64,000 nucleotides of DNA from Mycocentrospora acerina. Lineage: Eukaryota > Ascomycota > Dothideomycetes > Pleosporales. The notes beneath the pieces were generated by a model. The model saw only the letters and a list, made by a program, of their open reading frames with translations, was not told where the DNA came from and did not search any database. Made by a program: the position numbers and the translations under genes. The DNA lies in the NCBI GenBank assembly GCA_022701365.1, contig JAKUHH010000014.1:310451-374450 (forward strand), read 5' to 3'. This document shows, piece by piece, positions 56,116-64,000 of this stretch (position 1 is the first letter of the stretch; every line of letters begins with the position of its first letter).

Positions 56116-57815
56116 ATGGCAGAAGAACAGGCTGCTCACCATTTGCTTAATGTGTTGGAAGAGAGGGGATTGAGCGTTGATCTAGACAAGATCCTTCTAG
56201 GCTTCGAGGACGAAGATACAAGACAGGAGGCTGCAGTATGGGTGGGCGAATATCTGAATGAGGACACCTTGTTGACCAAGGAAGAACTGGAACTGTGAGG
56301 GTTGTGGTCTGGGCGTATGGCATTATGCTGACTTGGAAACCAGGTATCAGTCGTTGAAGAAGAAGGGACTGTTGCACCAATACGAGATTGAGGGCGAGCC
56401 TACCCGTCCCATCTTGGATCATGACATTTCCTCGGCGATCGATTCGCTGCAAAGCTCCACAGCAGCTATTGAAGAGCAATGTAAAGTTCTTGAGGTGCAG
56501 AGAGATGCTTTGATGAAGTTGAAGGCGCTCAATAAGCCAAATTTGGATGGCGAGCACGCAAAAAACGAGCGGAAGAGGAAAGAGGGGCAAGAGAAGGCCA
56601 GGTTGGACGTTGCTGTAAGTGCTATGATAACGTCCATGCTCGTATAATGTTGACAACACAGATTGATGACGTTGCCACCACAATTACGGATCAGCTTACC
56701 GATGCACAACGGGAAATTGACACGGATAGGTCTACTTTGAAGAGCTATCTGACGGGACGCTTCACCTCCGACGATCAAATTCTGAGTCGTCTACCAGCCA
56801 TAGTGTCCCAGATAGTGACAGAGGCTGAAGCTAGCGAAGACAGCAAGTCGATAGAGCAATGGTACAAGGCCGTCGTTGCTTTTCGAGCAGCAGCAATCAA
56901 GGCTCGAGTTGACACTGTGTTTCTGAATAGCTTGGCCAACTACTCACCAAAAGATCTCCCGGACGCACCAAAGGAGCAGCTTGAGGAGCAAAAGGCGGCG
57001 TTACAGGCCGAAATGGAAGAACTGCACTCGGAGATTGCTTCTGTTGCAGAGATGGTCGTTGAGCATGAACTGAGAAAACCGATGACTGAGATTAGAGAAC
57101 GAGGGGACAGAGAGAGACTTCAGGCACGAACTGCCTGGCTGAACTATGTGTGTATTTTACTTGATGAGATGGAGCGGCTTGCTAACGTTTGCAGGTCATG
57201 TCAACGCTTGACTACATGGGGAAGCGGCTTGAAACGGTTACATCACAGACCAAAGATGTTGATGAGTTCCAACAAGCAGTCGCGCACATTAGCAACGAAG
57301 CCTCGAAGCGCATGCCAGACGTGCATGCCGAGGCCAAGACTCCAACCCGTGGAAGATTATCATCCGGCCCTCTATCAGCGCTCACACCAATGGTGAAGTT
57401 CAAGCCCGCCAAAGCCCTAGACATTCCATCGGCACTTCAAGACGCGCTGCGCCACGCAGGCATCTCATTCAACCAAGACAGCATCGAAACCCTGCAGGAC
57501 CTCTTGACGAAGACGCAGATGGAGCGCGACAAGAAGCTGCAAGATCACTACACGTCGACGTCGGTGTCTGCCCACGAGCAGCTCGCAGAGCGGTCGAGCA
57601 AGGCAGACGGCGATCTGAGAGTGATTCGAGACGTCCTGTACAAGCACACGCCGTTCCAGCAGGTCAATCTGACCAACCCAAAGCTGGAGGAGCAGCTCAA
57701 GGAGATGGAGCATGAACTGGAAGAGAGAGAGAATGAGCTAATTGAGGCTGAGGGCAACGTGCTGAGTGTGGACGATCCCAAGGTCAGGGCCTTTATCGCA
57801 AAATATGGGCAATGA
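56116..57815 (+). CDS. HAUS augmin-like complex subunit 3-like protein
   Basis: Exons 56116-56294, 56344-56614, 56662-57147 and 57195-57815 give 518 aa with consistent phases. The N-terminal region (HHLLNVLEERGLSVDLDKI, LGFEDEDTRQEAAVWVGEYL, NEDTLLTKEELELYQSLKK) resembles the HAUS3 N-terminal domain: a short helical head, then an LxxEEL-type segment. Long coiled coils follow (about 95-125, 220-260, 440-490). Augmin recruits gamma-tubulin to existing microtubules for branching nucleation in the spindle. The assignment rests on the N-terminal pattern and architecture only; another coiled-coil spindle or kinetochore protein is possible. The shared promoter with thymidylate synthase fits S/M-phase expression. 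Confidence 0.7.
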
Positions 57816-58610
57816 GGTGGGTATTTTTGCGGACAGTCTTGCATTGTTCTTTGCAGTGGTCGTCCCCATTTGGACATGTTCTGGAAGATCGAGAAGGCGC
57901 TGCTTTTTCTTTATTTGTTTTTGGGCACATATAATTTGGACGTCTGTATGGGAACCGCGTAACGTGGCTTGAAAACAGGGCGCCGCTTGGCTGCCCGAGA
58001 TTGCTCGAGGAGCTGGCGTGGAATCACATGTCAGACGGGCACTGTGTGTTGGGGGCAGAAGTTGGGACTGGGCAGGTAGACATGGCGGCCGACGACGACG
58101 CTGAAGGAATAGACGGACAATGGGCCAGCAGGTGCAAGTGCGCACGCCGCCGTATCGATGCTTGACGTTGGTGCCAGGAGCAACCTCGGGAAGAAGCATG
58201 CCAGAGGGCGTGTGTTTGGGCGGAAGCGAGGGCTGTGGTTGGCCAGGCGGCGATGCAGCTATCCCTACTAGGCGCGCCCCAACCTCCTGTGTTTACAACA
58301 GAGCAGCAACCTCGTCTCCACCTCCACAGCCGACCAGACCTGTGCGGGATGCTCCTACCAGGCGTCCGCAGCTCCCCAGGCAATCACTCTCTCCATTGAG
58401 CCCTCACCTGGCCGCCCCTCGCACCCGATCGCTCCTTTCCACCCCGGCTGCCGTGTGTTGTTGTTATTGTTGTTGTTGTGGTTGCTGCCGAGTGTTGCTG
58501 TGCTGCGCTGCGCTGCCCGTCAGCTCCTGGGCTGACCGTCCGATTACCACGACGACCACGACGACCATCGCCATCACCACCACCGCCATCACCCCCAACA
58601 ATCGCCCACC
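57816..58610. other. Intergenic region
   Basis: No gene seen. The last 200 bp are rich in GTT/TGC and CAC/ACC triplets and probably form the 5' leader of the next gene. Confidence 0.6.
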
Positions 58611-59966
58611 ATGGTCAAGGGAGAACTAATCACGCTCGGCACGGCTGCTGCGGCGCTTGGCGGCGCCTACAAGCTGAGTGAGTTCATGCTCAAGGCCAAG
58701 CGCATCAGGGACGTCGGCCCCTCAAACGCCGTCTACGTGCGCCTCATCGGGCGCGTGCGCTCCGACCTCGACGAGGTCCGCCGCTTGCTCTCTGTGCGCG
58801 AGGTCCACGATGCCCTCGAGGCCAACCCCGAGAAGAGCAAGTGGGTCTATGGCTGCATGCGCGACGTGCGCGGCGCCCTCGAGAACATCACGCCGCACAC
58901 GGAGCGTGTTGCCTCGGACATTGACGACGGCCGCCGCATCGGCATCCGCCACCGCGTCTACTGGCTGGTCAGCGAGAAGGAGAAGCTGGAGAGCCGCGAG
59001 AAGGAGCTGTTTGTCGCCCACCAGAGTCTGGCCGAGGCCCTGGGCTTCCTGACCAGCATCGAGCCCGTTAAGCAGGCGGCCAAGCCCGAGAAGCAGAAGA
59101 AGGAGAAGGACACGCACGTCGACATTGACATTGACATCAAGCGCGACTCCCGCGACCCCCGTGACCCCCGCGACGGCCCCCACACCGTCACCGAGCGTGT
59201 CGTCGACCGCGAGGTCTGGGTCGAGCGTGAAGGCGCCCCCCGCCGTGTCGAGGAGCGCGACGTCTACATCACCCGCGACAACCAAGGCCCGCCCCGCTAC
59301 GAGGAGCGCAACGTCCACTATGAGGAGCGTGGCCCCCGCCACCATGACGAGCGCGATGTCGACATCCACATCCACCGCGGCGGCGACCCTCGCTACGACC
59401 AGCGTGGCGCTGATCCCCGCTACGACCCGCGTGACGTCGACCCCCGCTACGAGGCCCAGTACGACGACCGCTACGAGCAGCACGACCAGTATGAGCGTCG
59501 CGGTCCCGCTCCTTACCCTGAGGAGAGGCACCCCCAACCCGCTGGCCGTCCCCCGTTCCCGGAGCCCCTAGGCCGCCGTCCCGAGTCGTTTGAGGACCGC
59601 GTCCCCGAGCGCGAGACGTGGATGCAGAGCGAGGCGCGCCGAAACCAGCAGTACGCAGAGTACGGCGCCCCGCAACCCGTCGGCGCCGCCAATTTCCAAC
59701 AACGTAGGTCATATGGCGATCCTGGATTTGGCGACGAAGAGATCATTAATCCGCAACCAGTCCCGCCCAACCAAGACTATGCACAGCGCGAGGTGAGTCG
59801 GAAGCCATTCTACTGAAGCGGCCTCGCCAGTCAAGAAGAGGGGGACTAATGCGCCTCGCAGGTGTGGATTGAGGAGAAGGAGGACTTTCGATTTGATCAG
59901 TATGGGAACCGCTTGCCGGATCGCTACTTTCAGCCGGCTACCAGGCCGAATCGAAGCCATTTGTAA
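58611..59966 (+). CDS. Arg/Asp/Tyr-repeat protein with conserved helical N-terminus, unknown function
   Basis: Exons 58611-59792 and 59862-59966 give 428 aa. The intron (GAG|GTGAGT ... CTCGCAG) is in frame and adds VWIEEKEDFRFDQYGNRLPD. Residues 1-150 are a helical domain with a short apolar stretch (LITLGTAAAALGGAYKLSEF), SDLDEVRRLLSVREVHDAL and YWLVSEKEKLESREKEL. From about 160 the sequence is a charged low-complexity tail: D/I-rich, then many RDPRD, DPRYD and YEER units, then Pro-rich. Codons are strongly biased to C in the third position, more than in neighbouring genes, which suggests high expression. The helical part looks conserved and structured, the tail disordered. I recognise no family. 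Confidence 0.8.
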
Positions 59967-60335
59967 ATGACAGATTATCCCCTCGATGGATGCGAGCAAA
60001 TGTTTGGATGTAATGAGTTTTTTTGTATTTTGTATGCTCTCCCCGACCAGCACATGCTTATCAGTACCCCCTTTCGTAGCTATCGAATCAAGTTCTTGCG
60101 CACTTTTAATTTTCAATTCACTTGAGCGTGTTGAGGATTGTGAATGGCCAACCCTCGATGGCAACTATGGGTCAGGGAATTTACTCCCACAACATGAACG
60201 ATGAAAATTGTACGCCTTTAATATAAGTTTCTCACTAGTGCACCTTTGTTTCTTCACTCGCAAAAAAAATCTCCACCGTATCCCAGACATTCAGATACCG
60301 ACACTCAGATACCCAGACACAGGTATATGAACACA
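59967..60335. other. Intergenic region
   Basis: No gene seen. It holds a 3' UTR and the promoter of the following membrane protein gene. Confidence 0.6.
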
Positions 60336-61854
60336 ATGGGACTATTTTCCACACTCAACTCGAAGAGTACGCGCTGGCAAGGCGTGAGCAGGCTCGCTGT
60401 ACGTTAGTCTGTACCACATCATGACTTTTTTCTTAATTAAAACGGCCACTCTCCCTTCCCTTTCATATTCCTAAACCCATTAACTACCTCTTACCATCTA
60501 CCATCTACCACCGACACATACATACATACACACTCACAAACACTTACACACTTACACAAATAGTCCTCGCTCCTTGCCCTTGCCCTGCTGCTCAGCACCA
60601 CTTACCTCGCGCTCTGCATCGCCCTGCTCGTTGGGATCCTCCGTATCGACAATGCAGTCTCGTGTATGGGCCGGGAGGAACGCACCGCCCGGCCAGTCAT
60701 GTATGTCGACATGCGAGAGTTTACGACGAAGAACCAGGCAGTGGAAGGAATGCGCATGGAGAAGGCATGGGGGTATTTGTAAGTTTTTTTTTCCTCCTCG
60801 ATTTCACTTCTCTTCTTTCTTCTCTCTTCTCTCCTCACTCCTCCTTTTTCAGAAAACAAAATTCTTCAACTAGAAACAAAGGCTTTCTCCTACCAAACTA
60901 CGAGAAGACATTTCTTGCTGACTTTGTTTGTTTCTTTCTCTCACTAATAGTCCCCTCTACACGATCCTCGTCATCTCCCCGGTTATCACCTTCCTCTTCA
61001 CCCTCTACACTCTGCTGCTCCACCTTACTCGCGCGGGAATCTCGCACCGCCGTGCGATCCTCCATGGTGTCACGCTCGCGTTCTGCTTCGCCCTAGGCGT
61101 CACAACGCACCACACTGTTGGTATTGACGCAGATGAGTATTTCACGGGTGAATATGCGCTGTGCTTGAAGACTGGGGCGGAGATGCGCGAGTTGCAGCAA
61201 GGAAGGGATATTCGGATGACGCTTGCGGCGGGACTAACAGGCGTGAGTGAAGGGGCAGTGATGCTGTGAGTTCTTTTTCTTTTTTGTTCATGTCATATCA
61301 TTCCCTGCCGAACTTTGTTTCGAAACATATAACTGATGGGTGACTGACTGATACACGTATGTGTGTGTGTGTATTATAGAACGGGCATTTACTTTCTCTT
61401 TGCATGCATCGCTGCGTGCTACCCCCCCTTGCAGTCATCCTCGCCCTCACAACCTCAATCTCAATCTCAATCCATCTACAGGACCAGAAACAGGGGTAGG
61501 AGTAACACCACACATCACCACCATCAACCACCAACCAGACTACGCAACCTCACTCCCCCTCCTCCTCCTCATTCTCCACCCACCACATCTTCCACTTCCA
61601 CCCCCATTCCACCCCTCAAAACAGAACGCAACCACACCCCCCAAACAAAACCCAGCCTCCCCGCCATCGAAGGCATCCCCCTCAGCGGCACACACGTAGT
61701 CACCAGCCCGGACGACGAGCCGTGGAAGGCGGCGAGTACAGCACCAGCAGCAGCAACAGGAGGGAGCGAAGAACAGAGCAGCGACGAGAATGAGAGCAAG
61801 AATGAGAATGAGAATGAAAATCCCTTCTCAGATAATTTTCAATTAAGAAATTGA
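60336..61854 (+). CDS. Multi-spanning membrane protein, fungal, unknown function
   Basis: Proposed exons 60336-60398, 60564-60778, 60951-61265 and 61380-61854 give 355 aa with consistent phases. Exon 1 supplies MGLFSTLNSKSTRWQG and then, across the intron, a first membrane helix (LLALALLLSTTYLALCIALL). A hydrophilic loop with MYVDMREFTTKNQ and MRMEKAWGYLF precedes helix 2 (ILVISPVITFLFTLYTLLL). Helix 3 is GVTLAFCFALGVTT, and helix 4 GIYFLFACIAACY opens the last exon. The tail is long, Pro/Ser/Glu-rich and cytosolic in character. Four membrane spans with both ends inside are likely. A further intron may exist in the repetitive first part of exon 4, since a second frame there also looks protein-like. 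No family recognised. Confidence 0.65.
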
Positions 61855-62643
61855 TTTTTTTTTTACATTGAAAGGGAGAGTCGTGAGGGAAGGTTAGAAA
61901 CGGGTGAGGAGGGAATAAATGGTAGGAGGTTTACTGGTTAATTAACTACAAACTACCAAACTACCAAACTACCAATTACTAACTGGCGCCCCCTCCCCCT
62001 CTTTTTTTTTTTTTTAAATACCGGATGCTAGTTAGTTAGTTAGTTAATTTATTTCATCTGCGCGACAATCAAAAAACATCTTTTTTTGCCAATTTTTTTT
62101 TTAATTTCGAAGTAGTCTTGCGGTTGAACAATTGATTTGCTCTCTCACGCAACAATACAGATTTCCAATGATTCCCACGATGATTACTATTTTTTTTTTG
62201 AAAAAAAAATTAATTCGTCGCAGAGGAATGTGCATTTGGGGCAGCTCTGCAAAGCACTACTACATACAGATTAGAAGGAAAGAAAAACAACAACAACAGC
62301 AACGACAACGACAACAACGACAACGACAACAACTCATCAATTCTCGTCTCAAGTCACTAGTGGTATTTCATCCTATCCCATGCCATGCCATCCTATTCCA
62401 TTCCATTCCATTCAATTCAATTCCATCCCAGTCACTCACTCGCTCACTCACTCACTTGATGCAAATGCCTGGTCAACCTAAAAGACCACTTCACCGACAC
62501 GTACACCGAATACAATTCCCGTTGTTGCACGCACCCTCGCACACAAAGCCGCCACAACTCTTCTGATTTCTCTTGTCATCTACACTAACTTTTGTCTCTG
62601 GCCGCTCTGCCTTTTCTTGTTTGAACATCGACGCGTCCAGCGC
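61855..62643. other. Convergent intergenic region of simple sequence
   Basis: No gene seen. Contains CAAACTAC repeats (about 61,946-61,974), TTAG repeats (about 62,031-62,046), long T and A runs, (CAACGA)n-type repeats (about 62,285-62,335), and CCATT/CAATT repeats (about 62,380-62,430). Confidence 0.75.
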
Positions 62644-64000
62644 CTAGCCAGCGAATCTAAACCTGGAAGCCTCCAGTCTACCGAGACCTTCTCTTGGCGC
62701 AACATTTCTGCGTCGGTAGCTGGTCGTAAAGTCCTGGAGAATGGTTCGGATCATACGAACATCGCCCGTCTGGATGCGCTGCCGAATGTTGTTAAGGAAT
62801 CGCTCGCTCTCCTGGGGTGTGATACTGCCTTGTGGTAGCATGCTGACAGTGCTGGCTACCCACGCTGCAACCTGTTCGGGCATGAGCTCGAAAAGGTCAA
62901 GCAGCACACCGGAAGAGTCTGCGAAACAACCTTCGGGGAAGCTGTACATCATGCCTGTCATGATACGTTGGACGAGCTGGATACCAACAGTCATGACAAG
63001 TTGCTTGACGCGATTACGCAGTTGCTCCGGGACATCATGGCGCGTGTGGTCGAAGCTGGATGACGGCGAAGAGTTTCGACCATAACCGAGGAGATCACGA
63101 AGGAAGTGAAGAGTTGCCACAATGGGATCTTCCTTGAGCAGAGTAAGAGAGCTGCAGGCGGCAAGAAGAATGGTGTCCATGAGGGGTGACATGATCGACT
63201 CAGTGGGGAAGTACATGGCCATGTCAGCTGCAAGACGGAAGTAATCCTCGATGACTACAAGTAGTGAATTAGAAGTTGTTACTTGAATCATCTTTTAAAA
63301 GTACTTACGATCTGGAAGCTCCTCTGGTGGTAGGTCGCTCAATATTCTCAGAAAAGTCTTAGCCTGTTGCTCGTAGAACTGATAGACATCGTTTGCCAGG
63401 CTTGGGTCGACTTCCTCCTGTCCTTGTGAGAACTCGCGCACAATTGAAGCTGTTGCCCACAGGAAACACCCCTGTCTGGAAGTATCGAAACCTTCTGTGA
63501 GTTTGGTCGCAAGGTCTGGAAGAAGTGGGCGCATGCCAGTTCGGTACGAAAGTACCATATATCGCCAGCATCGGCAAACCCGTTCCAAAATTGGGATGCT
63601 TTTGTTGAAATGTGTGATGAGGTTTCCAAGCATAGGGAAGATCTCTTGGCAGTATTTCACGGCCGGATTCTCTTGACCAGGAGGTATTTCGGGCCTCACA
63701 ATCTCAATGAAGATGGTGATGAGGTTGATCCTGTCTGTAGAATTGTCAGTTTGAATTTTCTCCAAGTAAAAGATTCTGCTCACCTGCAAGGAGCTTTTGC
63801 TCTGGTTCGTCTTTGGCCTGATTTGCAATGGAAACCAGATTCTGCATAACAGGATCAAGATACAACTTGAGCGTCGCATATGTCTGATCGATAGGTACCC
63901 TGGCCACCACTGACGCTACACCCTCTGTGATCTCTTCCTGGCTGCTAACGGGGAGGTTGTTGAGGTGTTTGGCGTAGAACTGCTGGAGCGGGACGATGAA
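62644..64000 (-). CDS. MTR10: Nuclear import receptor MTR10 / transportin-3 (C-terminal part)
   Basis: Three exons at the 3' end are visible on the minus strand: 64000-63784 (open at the window edge), 63734-63309 and 63254-62644. The introns are 49 and 54 nt. The 417 codons shown cover the C-terminal half of a HEAT-repeat karyopherin of the Mtr10/TNPO3 family, which imports Npl3- and SR-type RNA-binding proteins. Typical stretches are PIDQTYATLKLYLDPVMQNL, CRCWRYMVLSYRTGMRPLLP, YFRLAADMAMYFP and the terminal FTTSYRRRNVAPREGLGRLE ending RFRFAG. The N-terminal half, with the Ran-binding repeats, lies outside the window. Confidence 0.93.

Noticed and set aside
58722..59537. 271-codon minus-strand ORF rich in Val/Leu/Asp
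   Set aside because: It is the shadow of the highly biased RDPRYD-repeat gene on the plus strand.
1..64000. tRNA and rRNA genes
   Set aside because: No stretch with a T-loop GGTTCGAATCC-like box paired with an A box and acceptor stem was found by eye. A covariance-model scan could still find one.

Overview
The window is nuclear DNA of a filamentous ascomycete, most likely a Dothideomycete of the Pleosporales type. Genes carry short introns (mostly 46-130 nt) with GTAAGT/GTATGT-like donors, CTGAC/CTAAC branch sites and YAG acceptors. The families present (NDT80/VIB-1-like, CTF1/FarA-like Zn2Cys6, C2H2 plus fungal_trans, HAUS3-like, complex I 29.9 kDa-type subunit) are those of filamentous ascomycetes. 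The class-level assignment is an inference from protein resemblance. All exon structures below were read by hand from splice signals and reading-frame continuity, not from transcripts.

Layout. 1-14,619 is a gene desert with no convincing gene; it has an AT-rich core at about 5.7-8.1 kb with possible gene relics, and it becomes GC-richer after about 11.4 kb. The gene-dense part starts at 14.6 kb: NDT80/VIB-1-like regulator (+), SRP receptor beta (+), then a minus-strand run of cystathionine beta-synthase, CCR4-NOT subunit NOT2, a FarA/CTF1-like Zn2Cys6 activator and a Nudix hydrolase. A plus-strand run follows: a KEN-box nuclear-type protein of unknown function, an intracellular LysM protein, leukotriene A4 hydrolase/aminopeptidase and a small rhodanese/Cdc25-like phosphatase. 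Next come RpiB-type sugar-phosphate isomerase, a 129-aa orphan and a thioredoxin-repeat ER membrane oxidoreductase (all -), a complex I subunit (+) and a small conserved fungal protein (-).

A 3.9-kb stretch without genes (45,866-49,744) precedes a large C2H2 transcription factor (+). The right end holds thymidylate synthase (-), a HAUS3-like augmin subunit (+), an Arg/Asp/Tyr-rich protein (+), a multi-spanning membrane protein (+) and the C-terminal part of the importin MTR10/transportin-3 (-), which runs off the window.

These are mostly housekeeping genes in ordinary fungal order, not a biosynthetic or defence cluster. Several pairs are divergent over short shared promoters (thioredoxin protein/complex I subunit, 427 bp; thymidylate synthase/HAUS3-like, 203 bp). 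The points most worth a second look are the 540-aa KEN-box protein with a C-terminal acidic helix that faintly recalls sororin, the split and micro-exon structures of three regulators, the in-frame TAG in the C2H2 gene, and the 27-bp minisatellite abutting the Nudix start codon.
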